Positions 45,127 to 53,269 of a stretch of 64,000 bases of DNA are shown here, one piece after another. Both the position numbers and the translations under genes were made by a program. How positions within the stretch are numbered: position 1 is the stretch's first letter; each line of letters begins with the position of its first letter. Source of the stretch: Thauera aromatica_A (GTDB lineage: Bacteria; Pseudomonadota; Gammaproteobacteria; Burkholderiales; Rhodocyclaceae). The stretch is taken from assembly GCF_023093595.1 (NCBI RefSeq), contig NZ_JALLIK010000099.1:1-64000 (forward strand). Reading direction: 5' to 3'. The notes below the pieces were generated by a model. That model worked only from the letters and a program-made list of their open reading frames with translations. It was not told where the DNA came from and did not search any database.

Positions 45127-45389
45127 GTACTGCTCCCCCGCTCCGCATCAGGGTGATCGCGGGCGGCGGCGGGGTCGAGGCCGGCCTCGGCGAACAGCGC
45201 CAGGGTGCGCTCGGCTTCGGCCGGATCGAGCCGGGTCAGGGCGTAGCCGACGTGCACGATGACGTAATCGCCGAGCGCAGCGCCGTCGACGAGGGCGAGC
45301 GAGATTTCCTTGCGCACGCCGCCCAGTTCGGCGCGGCAGCGCTCGCCGTCGAGCAGCTCGACGATGCGGGCGGGAAGGGCGAGGCACAT
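45123..45389 (-). CDS. hypC: HypC, hydrogenase assembly chaperone
   Basis: The 88-residue chaperone starts MCLALPARIVELLDGE with the essential Cys2, and has GDYVIVHVGYALTRLDPAEA. It carries the iron complex with HypD to the hydrogenase precursor. Two nt after hypF and overlapping hypD by 4 nt. Confidence 0.96.
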   Translation of the reverse strand: MCLALPARIVELLDGERCRAELGGVRKEISLALVDGAALGDYVIVHVGYALTRLDPAEAERTLALFAEAGLDPAAARDHPDAERGSST

Positions 45390-45391
45390 GC

Positions 45392-46672
45392 TCAGGACTC
45401 CTGTGCGGCGAGACGATGATGGGCGACCCAGGCCTGGCCGAGGGCGAGGCCGGCATCGCCGGGCGACAGCCGCCGCGCGCCGAGCACGGTCAGGCCGCGC
45501 GCGCCGAGGGCGGATTCGAGTGCGGCCGAGAGCAGGCGGTTGTGCAGGCAGCCGCCGCAGAGGACGACGGTGTCGCAGCCGCTCGCTATGCGTGCGCGCT
45601 CGACCCAGTCCACCAGCGCGGCCGCCACGGTGGCCTGGAAGCGCGCCGCGCCGCGCGCGGCGTCGGTCTCGTCGGCGAGGCGCAGCAGCAGGGGGTGGAG
45701 ATCGAGTTCGAGCACAGGGGTGGCGGGGGGCGATGAAGCGGCCGCGCCGAAGCGGCCCGCGGACTGACCGCCGCCGTCCGCGGCCGGTGCCGGTGCTGCC
45801 GGGTGGGTGAGGATGTGCCAGTCGCCGGGTGCCACCTCCGGCGCGGCGCTGCGCGCGGCGAGCGCTTCGAGGGCGAGCGCGGCTTCCGCTTCCGCTCCCA
45901 TGACCTCGCAGATACCCAGCAGACCGGCGGCGGCGTCGAAGTGGCGGCCGAGGCTGGTGGTCGGCGGGCACAGCGCCGGGCGGGCAAGCACCTGGGCGAG
46001 CTGTGCCGCCGCCGGCTGGCGGGCGAAACGGCGGGCGATCTCGGCGCCGCGGCCGCCGGCGTGGAGCAGCGCGGCGGCGATGCGCCAGGGTTCGCGCGCG
46101 GCGCGGTCGCCGCCGGGCAGGCGCAGCGGGCGCAGGTGGCCGAGGCGGACGAACTCCGCTCCCGCGACCCACAGCAGCTCGCCGCCCCAGGCGCCGCCGT
46201 CGCTGCCCAGGCCGACACCGTCGAGGGCGAGGGCGAGCACCGGGCGGGTGTCGAAGCGGCGGTGCTCGGCGAGCACCGCGCCGGCGTGGGCGTGGTGGTG
46301 CTGCACGCCGATCGCCGGCACTCCCAGGCGCGCGGCGGTGGCGAGGGCGACGCGGGTGGAGTGGAAATCGGGGTGGAGGTCGTGGGCGACCGCGCGTGGC
46401 GGGTGCGCGGAGGCGGCAAGCAGGGCGGCGACCGCGGGCTCGACGCCGCGGCAGGCATCGGCGTTGTCGAGGTCGCCCAGGTTGGGGCCGAAGCGCGCGT
46501 GGCCGTTCTCGAGCAGACAGGCGGCGTGCTTGAACCAGGCGCCGAGGGCGAGGATGGGCCGCGCGCCGGCGCGCGCCGGTGCGCCGGTCGAGGGCAGCGC
46601 CAGCGCCTCGCCGTGCCGCGCGTCCGCGGCCCCAGCGGCCGTCGGCGCAAGGTCGGCCATGGGGGCATTCAT
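45392..46672 (-). CDS. hypF: HypF, short form (carbamoyltransferase half only)
   Basis: HypF makes the carbamoyl group that becomes the cyanide ligands. The usual protein is about 750 residues with acylphosphatase, zinc-finger, YrdC-like and Kae1-like parts. This one has 426 residues and only the Kae1-like part, with HHHAH metal motif at about 125-129, ALDGVGLGSDGGAWGGELL and VVLCGGCLHNRLLS. The start overlaps the hypB stop by 4 nt, so nothing is missing through a frameshift: the gene is natively short. Short HypF proteins are known, for example HypF1 of Ralstonia eutropha as I recall. It must obtain carbamoyl-adenylate from another protein. Confidence 0.9.
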   Translation of the reverse strand: MNAPMADLAPTAAGAADARHGEALALPSTGAPARAGARPILALGAWFKHAACLLENGHARFGPNLGDLDNADACRGVEPAVAALLAASAHPPRAVAHDLHPDFHSTRVALATAARLGVPAIGVQHHHAHAGAVLAEHRRFDTRPVLALALDGVGLGSDGGAWGGELLWVAGAEFVRLGHLRPLRLPGGDRAAREPWRIAAALLHAGGRGAEIARRFARQPAAAQLAQVLARPALCPPTTSLGRHFDAAAGLLGICEVMGAEAEAALALEALAARSAAPEVAPGDWHILTHPAAPAPAADGGGQSAGRFGAAASSPPATPVLELDLHPLLLRLADETDAARGAARFQATVAAALVDWVERARIASGCDTVVLCGGCLHNRLLSAALESALGARGLTVLGARRLSPGDAGLALGQAWVAHHRLAAQES

Positions 46673-47622
46673 GCGCTCGCGCCGCGCCCGGCGCGTGCCG
46701 CCGCCAGCCCGGCCTCGATCCAGTCGATCCATTCGCCCACGCCCGCGCCGGTGGTGGCCGAGGTCCGGATCACGCGCAGGCGCGGATTGACCCGCAGCGC
46801 GTAGTCGATCGCACGCTGCGCATCGAAGGCGAGGTGGGGCAGCAGGTCGACCTTGTTGAGCAGCATCAGGTCGGCGGCGGCGAACAGGTCGGGATACTTG
46901 AGCGGCTTGTCCTCGCCCTCGGTGACCGACAGGATCGCCACCTTGTGCGCTTCGCCGAGGTCGAACGCGGCCGGGCAGACGAGATTGCCGACGTTCTCGA
47001 TCAGCAGCAGGCTGCCCGCGGCGAGGTCCATCCGCGCCAGTGCGCGCGCGATCATGCCGGCATCGAGATGGCAGCCCTTGCCGGTGTTGATCTGCAGCGC
47101 CGGGACGCCGGTGGCACGGATGCGCTCGGCGTCGAATTCGGTCTGCTGGTCGCCTTCGATCACCGCCGCCGGGATGCGGCCGGCGAGCGCCTGGAGCATG
47201 CGCACGAGGAGCGAAGTCTTGCCCGAGCCGGGGCTCGACACCAGGTTCAGGGCGAAGATGCCGCGCGCGGCGAAGGCGGCACGGTTGGCGGCGGCGAGGA
47301 CGTCGTTCTTGGCGAGGAGGTCGCGCTCGATCGCCAGCATCCGCGTCGCTGCGGAGGGGGCGTGGGCAGGTACGGCGGGGGCCGCGGGCGGTGGCCGGTG
47401 GCCGGACGGGGGGTCATGAAGGTCGGCGGCGGGGAGAACGCGGGCGTTCCCGGGCGCGCGCCGTGCAGGCGTGTCGGCGGTCAACGCGCGCCAGCGGTGG
47501 GGGCGCTCGGCCGGCGGCCGTTCATGCACCTCGTGCGCCGCGGCCGCGCGCGCCTCCTTGCGGCCGCCGAATACGGCCCCGATCCTCGCTTCCCCGCCAC
47601 CGCATCCGCATGTCGTGCACAT
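46669..47622 (-). CDS. hypB: HypB, hydrogenase nickel-insertion GTPase
   Basis: The 317-residue GTPase begins MCTTCGCGGGEA with the high-affinity nickel CxxCxC motif, has a Pro/His-containing linker (about 25-95) without a long polyhistidine tract, then P-loop SSPGSGKTSLL, ENVGNLVCPAAFDLGE and NKVDLLP. It delivers nickel with HypA. 24 nt after hypA; overlaps hypF by 4 nt. Confidence 0.96.
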   Translation of the reverse strand: MCTTCGCGGGEARIGAVFGGRKEARAAAAHEVHERPPAERPHRWRALTADTPARRAPGNARVLPAADLHDPPSGHRPPPAAPAVPAHAPSAATRMLAIERDLLAKNDVLAAANRAAFAARGIFALNLVSSPGSGKTSLLVRMLQALAGRIPAAVIEGDQQTEFDAERIRATGVPALQINTGKGCHLDAGMIARALARMDLAAGSLLLIENVGNLVCPAAFDLGEAHKVAILSVTEGEDKPLKYPDLFAAADLMLLNKVDLLPHLAFDAQRAIDYALRVNPRLRVIRTSATTGAGVGEWIDWIEAGLAAARAGRGASA

Positions 47623-47646
47623 CCTGTCCTCCCGCGTCCGTCCTGC

Positions 47647-47988
47647 TCACGCGACTTCAAGCGCCCGCACCCGCATTCCGGTGCCGGCGCGGGGTTCGAC
47701 GCCGAAGCCGCCGCATTCGGGGCAGGGGGCGTAGCGTTCGCGGAGCGCCACCGTTTGCCCGCAGCCGGGGCAGCGCCCGCTGCCGGCAACCGTCTCGACC
47801 TGGATCGTCGCGCCCTCGGCGAGGGTGCCGCGCAGCACGAGCGCGAGACAGAACTGCAGGGACTCGGTCTCGACCGCGGCCAGCTCGCCGATTTCGAGGA
47901 TGATCGTGCGCACGTGGCGGAAGCGCTGTGCCGCCGCGGCCTCGTCGATGATTTCCCGGACCCCTTCGGCGAGGGACAGTTCATGCAT
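47647..47988 (-). CDS. hypA: HypA, nickel metallochaperone
   Basis: The 113-residue protein begins MHELSLAEGV with the nickel-binding His2 and has the zinc site CPGC and CPEC. First gene of the hyp series; it follows nusB by 46 nt with no promoter or terminator visible in that gap. Confidence 0.96.
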   Translation of the reverse strand: MHELSLAEGVREIIDEAAAAQRFRHVRTIILEIGELAAVETESLQFCLALVLRGTLAEGATIQVETVAGSGRCPGCGQTVALRERYAPCPECGGFGVEPRAGTGMRVRALEVA

Positions 47989-48034
47989 GCGCCGCTCCGG
48001 CCGGTGGCGTCGTGGCCGCCGCCGTTGCCGGGCG

Positions 48035-48538
48035 TCAGCCCTTCGCTGCGCGCGCGGCGTCGACTTCTTGCGGGCGCAGGCGGGCGGCGAGCTTGTCGAG
48101 GACGCCGTTGACGAACTTGTGGCCGTCGGTGCCGCCGTAGCCCTTGGCGAGTTCGATGGCCTCGTTGATCACCACCCGGTAGGGGGTGTCGAGGTTGTGG
48201 CGCAGTTCGTGGGTGCCGAGCAGCAGGATCGCGTGTTCGATCGGCGACAGCTCGCTCACCGGGCGGCTCAGCAGCGGCGTGAACACCGCGCGCAATTCGT
48301 CCGCGCTGGCGATCGCGCCGCGCAGCAGGCTGACGAACAGTTCGCGGTCGATGCGGTCGAGGCGCTCGGTTTCCGATTCCAGGTGGCGCTGCACCGTGGC
48401 CATCGCGTTTCCCGACAACAGCCACTGGTAGACGCCCTGCAGGGCCAGTTCGCGGGCCCGGCGGCGGGCCATCTTGCTCGTCGGATTGGGGCTGGCGGCG
48501 CCTTCGGGCGCAGGGTTCGGCGGGGTCGGATCCGTCAT
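48035..48538 (-). CDS. nusB: Transcription antitermination factor NusB
   Basis: The 167-residue protein has an N-terminal Pro-rich extension, then the NusB fold ARRRARELALQGVYQWLLSG, and the C-terminal PYRVVINEAIELAKGYGGTDGHKFVNGVLDKLA. Part of rRNA antitermination. Its ATG overlaps the ribH stop by 4 nt, the classic ribH-nusB order. Confidence 0.96.
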   Translation of the reverse strand: MTDPTPPNPAPEGAASPNPTSKMARRRARELALQGVYQWLLSGNAMATVQRHLESETERLDRIDRELFVSLLRGAIASADELRAVFTPLLSRPVSELSPIEHAILLLGTHELRHNLDTPYRVVINEAIELAKGYGGTDGHKFVNGVLDKLAARLRPQEVDAARAAKG

Positions 48539-49038
48539 CGCAGCACCTTCAGCAGGCGGGCCATTTCGACCGCGGCGCGGGCGCAGTCGGCACCTTTCTC
48601 GCTCATGCGGGCCAGTGCCTGGTCCTCGTCTTCGGTGGTGAGCACGCCGTTGGCGATCGGCAGACCGGTGTCGAGGCCGACGCGGGTGATGCCGGCGCCC
48701 ATCTCGTTCGACACCAGTTCGAAGTGGTAGGTCTCGCCGCGGACCACCGCGCCGAGCGCGACCAGGGCGTCGAAGCGGCCGCTGTTGGCCATTGTCTGCA
48801 GCACCAGGGGAATTTCCAGCGCGCCGGGCACGGTGGCGATGCGGATGTCGGCGTGGGCCACGCCCAGGCGCAACAGCTCGGCGGTGCAGGCCGACAGCAG
48901 GCCTTCGCAGATGTCGAGGTTGAAGCGCGCCATGACCACGCCGACGCGCAGGCCGGTGCCGTTGAAGTCGGGGTCGATCTCGGCGATGCCGTCGTAGCGC
49001 GACTGTTTGCGGGTGGTTTCGGGTTGGGTGCGTTGCAT
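48535..49038 (-). CDS. ribH: 6,7-dimethyl-8-ribityllumazine synthase
   Basis: The 167-residue enzyme condenses the ribityl-aminouracil with dihydroxybutanone phosphate. Blocks VGVVMARFN, VPGALEIPLVLQ, ALGAVVRGETYHFE with catalytic His, and LTTEDEDQALARM are all present. 21 nt after ribBA. Confidence 0.97.
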   Translation of the reverse strand: MQRTQPETTRKQSRYDGIAEIDPDFNGTGLRVGVVMARFNLDICEGLLSACTAELLRLGVAHADIRIATVPGALEIPLVLQTMANSGRFDALVALGAVVRGETYHFELVSNEMGAGITRVGLDTGLPIANGVLTTEDEDQALARMSEKGADCARAAVEMARLLKVLR

Positions 49039-49059
49039 GGTCTTATCTTCGCGAGGAGT

Positions 49060-50151
49060 TCAGTTCTTGTCGACGAAACCGGTGATTTCGAGGCCGAAGC
49101 CGGTCATGCTCGGAATCTTCAGCGGGTTTGCGAGCAGGCGCATCTTGCCGACGTTGAGCGCGCGCAGGATCTGGGCGCCGACGCCGAACAGGCGTGCGTC
49201 CCAGCGCTGGATCGGACGTTCGCGGTTGTCGTCGAGGCCGGCGAGCAGCTCGCGGCCCGACATCGGGCGATAGAGAAGGACGATCACGCCGGTTTCCGCC
49301 GCGGCCAGGGCGGCGAGCGCCTGGTTGACGGGGAAGCTGTGCTTGCCGCTGCCGGAGTCGAGGAAGTCGAGCACCGAGATCGGCTCGTGCACCCGCACCA
49401 GGGTTTCGCGCTCGGGCGTGATGTCGCCGCGCGACAGGGCGAAATGGATGTCGCCGGAAGTCTTTTCCTCGAAGGCAGTGAGGCGGAAGCGGCCATGCGG
49501 CGTGTCGACGTCCTTCTCGCTGACCTTCTCCACCAGGTGCTCGGTGGCGGCGCGGTATTCGATCAGGTCGCGGATGGCGCCGATCTTGAGGCCGTGCTCC
49601 TTGCCGAAGTCGATGAGATCGGGAAGGCGGGCCATGGTGCCGTCGTCCTTGAGGATCTCGCAGATCACCGCGGCCGGCTCCAGGCCGGCGAGCTGGGCGA
49701 GGTCGCAGCCGGCCTCGGTGTGGCCGGCGCGGATCAGCACGCCGCCCTTCTGCGCGGTGAGGGGGAAGATGTGGCCGGGAGTGACGATGTCGTCCGGCTT
49801 GGCGTGGCGGGCGACGGCGACCTGCACGGTGCGCGCGCGATCGTGCGCCGAAATGCCGGTGGTGACGCCGGTGGCGGCCTCGATCGAGACCGTGAACGCG
49901 GTGCCGTGCGGGGTGCGGTTGTCGCGCACCATCTGCTGCAGTCCGAGCTGGCGGCAGCGCTCGTCGGTGAGCGTCAGGCAGATCAGGCCGCGGCCGTATT
50001 TGGCCATGAAGTTGATCGCTTCCGGGGTGACGAATTCGGCCGCCATGACGAGGTCGCCCTCGTTCTCGCGGTCTTCCTCGTCGACCAGGATGACCATTTT
50101 CCCGGCCTTGATGTCGGCGATGATGTCGGTGATCGGCGCGAGTGCGCTCAT
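49060..50151 (-). CDS. ribBA: RibBA-type protein: active DHBP synthase with degenerate GTP cyclohydrolase II half
   Basis: The N-terminal 200 residues are a complete 3,4-dihydroxy-2-butanone-4-phosphate synthase: DEEDRENEGDL (24-34), TPHGTAFTVSIEA, and RAGHTEAGCDLAQLAGL. The C-terminal half aligns with GTP cyclohydrolase II but the three zinc cysteines of the RCESxxxxxxxRCDC-type region are gone (here RVHEPISVLDFLDSGSGKHS), so it should not open GTP. Such proteins have been called RibBX. A separate ribA must exist elsewhere. ATG at 50151; 45 nt after ribE. Confidence 0.93.
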   Translation of the reverse strand: MSALAPITDIIADIKAGKMVILVDEEDRENEGDLVMAAEFVTPEAINFMAKYGRGLICLTLTDERCRQLGLQQMVRDNRTPHGTAFTVSIEAATGVTTGISAHDRARTVQVAVARHAKPDDIVTPGHIFPLTAQKGGVLIRAGHTEAGCDLAQLAGLEPAAVICEILKDDGTMARLPDLIDFGKEHGLKIGAIRDLIEYRAATEHLVEKVSEKDVDTPHGRFRLTAFEEKTSGDIHFALSRGDITPERETLVRVHEPISVLDFLDSGSGKHSFPVNQALAALAAAETGVIVLLYRPMSGRELLAGLDDNRERPIQRWDARLFGVGAQILRALNVGKMRLLANPLKIPSMTGFGLEITGFVDKN

Positions 50152-50196
50152 GCTGTTTCCTTTGTGGGCGTTGCGGCGGCGCTTGGTGGGCGGCAT

Positions 50197-50811
50197 TCAG
50201 GCAGCGGAGCCGTTTTCCTCGCTGCGCCAGGCGAGCATGCGTTCGACGTAGCGCGCGATGAGGTCGATTTCGAGATTGACCCGGCTGCCGGCGCTCAGAT
50301 GCCTGAGGTTGGTGACCGCGACCGTGTGCGGGATCAGGTTGATCGAAAAGTCGCGCCCGTCGACGCGATTGACGGTGAGGCTGACGCCGTTCACGGTGAT
50401 CGAGCCCTTCTTCGCGATGTAGCCGGCGATCGCCGCCGGGGCGCGGATCACGAGCTCGTGGCTCTCGCCCACCGGTTCGAACTTGAGCACTTCGCCGACC
50501 CCGTCGACGTGGCCGGTGACGAGGTGCCCGCCGAGGCGGTCGGCCAGGCTCAGCGCCTTTTCCAGGTTGACTTCGGCGCCGGCGAGGTCGAGGCCGACGG
50601 TGCAGTCGAGCGTCTCGCGCGAGACGTCGAACTTCACTTTGGCGCCGTCGCGCGCGATCACGGTGAGGCACACGCCGCTGTTGGCGATGCTGTCGCCGAC
50701 GATGACGTCCCCGAGGTCGAGGCCGCAGGTGTCGACGGTCAGACGCACGCCTTCGGCGAGCGGCTCGATGTGTTCGATGCGGCCGACCGCCGCGATGATG
50801 CCGGAAAACAT
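50197..50811 (-). CDS. ribE: Riboflavin synthase, alpha chain
   Basis: The 204-residue protein shows the two tandem lumazine-binding repeats, starting MFSGIIAAVGRIEHIEP and again at HLVTGHVDGVGEVLKFEP, with GSITVNGVSLTVNRVDG in the second. It dismutates lumazine to riboflavin. 55 nt after dsbD; no FMN riboswitch is visible in that short gap. Confidence 0.96.
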   Translation of the reverse strand: MFSGIIAAVGRIEHIEPLAEGVRLTVDTCGLDLGDVIVGDSIANSGVCLTVIARDGAKVKFDVSRETLDCTVGLDLAGAEVNLEKALSLADRLGGHLVTGHVDGVGEVLKFEPVGESHELVIRAPAAIAGYIAKKGSITVNGVSLTVNRVDGRDFSINLIPHTVAVTNLRHLSAGSRVNLEIDLIARYVERMLAWRSEENGSAA

Positions 50812-50866
50812 GGGAAGGGACTGAGCCGAAAGGGAGAAAGCCGGGATTGTAGGGGAAAACGGCGTG

Positions 50867-52774
50867 CTACAGGGCGCGCTCCAGCACGGTGGCGAAGGGC
50901 TCGGCCTTCATGAAGCCGACCACGCGCAGCCCCTGGCGCTCCTGGCCGCGGGCGTCGAAGAAGAGGATGCCGGGCGGGCCGAACAGGCCGAAGCGCTTGA
51001 GCAGGGCCTTGTGCTCGTCGTCGTTGGCGGTGACGTCGGCCTTCAGCAGCAGCATCCGGCCCATGCGCTCGGCGACGCGGGGATCGCTGAAGGTGAAGCG
51101 CTCCATTTCCTTGCACGACACGCACCAGTCGGCATAGAAATCGAGCATGACCGGGCGGTCGGTGGCGGCCAGCCGCGCGTCGAGCTCGGCGATCGAGCGC
51201 ACTTTTTCGAACTGCGGCTGCGTCACCGGCCCCCCGGCCTGGGCGCGCAGTACGGCGAGCGGCTGCAGCGGGTCGCGCGAGCCGGCAAGCGCCCCCACCA
51301 GGACCGCCGCGCCGGCGATCGCGAGCGCCACGCCGACGCCCTTGCCCAGGCGCATCCAGCCCCGCGCATGCGCAGGCAGGGGGTCGAGCGCATGCAGGAA
51401 GATGCCGGAAAACAGCAGCAGCGCCGCCCACCCCAGCATCGCCGCCAGCGCCGGCAGCACCGGAGTCAGCATCCACAGCGCCACCGCCAGCAGCAGTACG
51501 CCGAAGGTCTGCTTCACGCCTTCCATCCACGGCCCCACCTTGGGCAGCAGCGAGCGCGACGCCACCCCCACCGCGAGCAGCGGCGCGCCCATCCCCAGCC
51601 CCATCGCGAACAGCGCCCAGCCGCCGAGCACGGCGTCGCCGGTCCGGGCGATGTAGAGCAGCGCGCCGGCGAGCGGCGCGGCCACGCAGGGGCCGACGAT
51701 CAGCGCCGAGAGCACGCCCATCGCGGTTACCCCGCCCAGGCTGCCGCCCTTGTTGTGGCCGGCGCTGTCGGCGAGCCGGCTCTGCAGCGCGGAAGGCAGC
51801 TGCAGCTCGTAGAAACCGAACATCGACAGCGACAACAGCACGAACACCAGGGCGAACGCCGACAGCACCCACACGTTCTGCAGCGCCGCGGTCAGCATCG
51901 TGCCGGTGAGGCCGGCGCCGACGCCGGCCAGGGCGTAGGTGCTTGCCATGCCGAGCACGTAGCCCAGGGAGAGCATGAAGGCGCGCGCGTGCGACACCTT
52001 GTGTCCCTGGCCGACGATGATTCCGGACAGGATCGGAATCATCGGGAAGGTGCACGGCGTGAACGCCAGCAGCAGGCCGAAACCGAAGAAACTGGCGAGG
52101 ATCAGCGGCACGCTGGCGCCGGCGAGCAGGCGGGCGACGTCGCCGCTTTCGTCGCCCGGCGCCGCGTCCGGTCGTGGCCCTTCGGCCGGAGTCATGGTGG
52201 GCGCCGGCGATGAATCGGCGCCCGCTGCGGCTCCGGACTGGCCGATGGCGGCTGCGGTGCTGCTGCGTGGCGGGGCGCTGCTGCTGCCGCCGAACCACTG
52301 GCCGAGGAAGCCGCTTGCCGCCTGGCGCGGCGGCGCGGAGAGATCGATCGAGGCGCGCTGGGTGGTGGGCGGGTAGCAGATGCCGCCGTCCCAACACCCC
52401 TGGCTGGTGGCGATCAGCTCGAAACGGGTGAGGCCGGCGGGCGCCTGCACCGGCAGCAGGATGCGCAACGCACCGCGATGGGTTTCGACTTCGCCGAAGA
52501 AATCGTCCCGGTGGCGCTTGCCGGCCGGTTTTTCGGGGGCGCCGAGGCCGATCGTGTCCGGCTCGGCCTCGAAGCGGAACTTGTCGCCATACAGGTAGTA
52601 GTCCTTCGCCACCTCGAACACGACTTCCACCGTCTGCGCATCGAGCGCCTGTGCGCGCAGCGCGAAGGCCTTTTCGGGTTCGATCGGGTTGGCGCGCGCG
52701 GTGAGCGCGAACAGGGTCGCGAGCACGGCGAGCAGCAGGGCGCGAGGCAGGAAGAGATGCGGCATGGAGGTCAT
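50867..52774 (-). CDS. dsbD: DsbD, thiol:disulfide interchange protein
   Basis: The 635-residue inner-membrane protein moves electrons from cytoplasmic thioredoxin to the periplasm. Domains: signal peptide, N-terminal domain with SQGCWDGGICYPP, eight-helix core with CTFPMIPILSG and GPCVAAPLAG, and a C-terminal thioredoxin domain with YADWCVSCKEMER. The start at 52774 overlaps the cutA stop (ATGA); MPHLF at 52765 is the alternative. It is in line with the riboflavin genes. Confidence 0.95.
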   Translation of the reverse strand: MTSMPHLFLPRALLLAVLATLFALTARANPIEPEKAFALRAQALDAQTVEVVFEVAKDYYLYGDKFRFEAEPDTIGLGAPEKPAGKRHRDDFFGEVETHRGALRILLPVQAPAGLTRFELIATSQGCWDGGICYPPTTQRASIDLSAPPRQAASGFLGQWFGGSSSAPPRSSTAAAIGQSGAAAGADSSPAPTMTPAEGPRPDAAPGDESGDVARLLAGASVPLILASFFGFGLLLAFTPCTFPMIPILSGIIVGQGHKVSHARAFMLSLGYVLGMASTYALAGVGAGLTGTMLTAALQNVWVLSAFALVFVLLSLSMFGFYELQLPSALQSRLADSAGHNKGGSLGGVTAMGVLSALIVGPCVAAPLAGALLYIARTGDAVLGGWALFAMGLGMGAPLLAVGVASRSLLPKVGPWMEGVKQTFGVLLLAVALWMLTPVLPALAAMLGWAALLLFSGIFLHALDPLPAHARGWMRLGKGVGVALAIAGAAVLVGALAGSRDPLQPLAVLRAQAGGPVTQPQFEKVRSIAELDARLAATDRPVMLDFYADWCVSCKEMERFTFSDPRVAERMGRMLLLKADVTANDDEHKALLKRFGLFGPPGILFFDARGQERQGLRVVGFMKAEPFATVLERAL

Positions 52775-53145
52775 TCGGCGGAAGGGTCGGATGAAGCGGG
52801 GTCCGGCTGGGACCGCGTGGCGTTGGCGTGCACCCAGGCGAGGTAGGCGGGCAGGCCCCGCTCCACAGGGACCGCCACGATCTCGGGAAGTTCGTAGGGG
52901 TGACGGGCCCGGATCGCCGCCTCCAGCGCGGGATAGGCGGCGGTGGCGGTCTTGATCAGGAGCGGCGTCTCGATGGCCGTTTCGACCTTGCCCTGCCAGC
53001 GATATACCGAGGTGCAGGGAGCGAGCACATTGACGCACGCCGCCAGCCCGTCCTCGATCAGCGCCGCGGCCAGCGCCTGGGCGGAAGCCGGGTCGGGGAG
53101 GGTGGTGAGGACGATCAGGAAGGGGCTCTGGGGCGGCGCGTTCAT
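52771..53145 (-). CDS. cutA: CutA1 divalent-ion tolerance protein
   Basis: The 124-residue trimeric protein has LAACVNVLAPCTSVYRWQGKVE, ETPLLIKT and HPYELPEIVAVPVERGLPAYLAWV, all family blocks. Its exact role is debated. In E. coli cutA also sits beside dsbD. First gene of the long minus-strand series that continues to hypE. Confidence 0.95.
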   Translation of the reverse strand: MNAPPQSPFLIVLTTLPDPASAQALAAALIEDGLAACVNVLAPCTSVYRWQGKVETAIETPLLIKTATAAYPALEAAIRARHPYELPEIVAVPVERGLPAYLAWVHANATRSQPDPASSDPSAE

Positions 53146-53269
53146 GGCGGATTTGCGGGCGGCGTGCCCGGAATGCGGCTCATGTTAACATCGCACCTCC
53201 GGCCGATGCCTTTTCCCGCATCAAGTCTTTCCCGCGCGCCTGCCCGCGACCCGCATCACGAGTCCCGCC

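Noticed and set aside
45392..46672. hypF as a frameshifted or truncated gene
   Set aside because: The start overlaps hypB by 4 nt and no N-terminal HypF sequence exists in any frame upstream.
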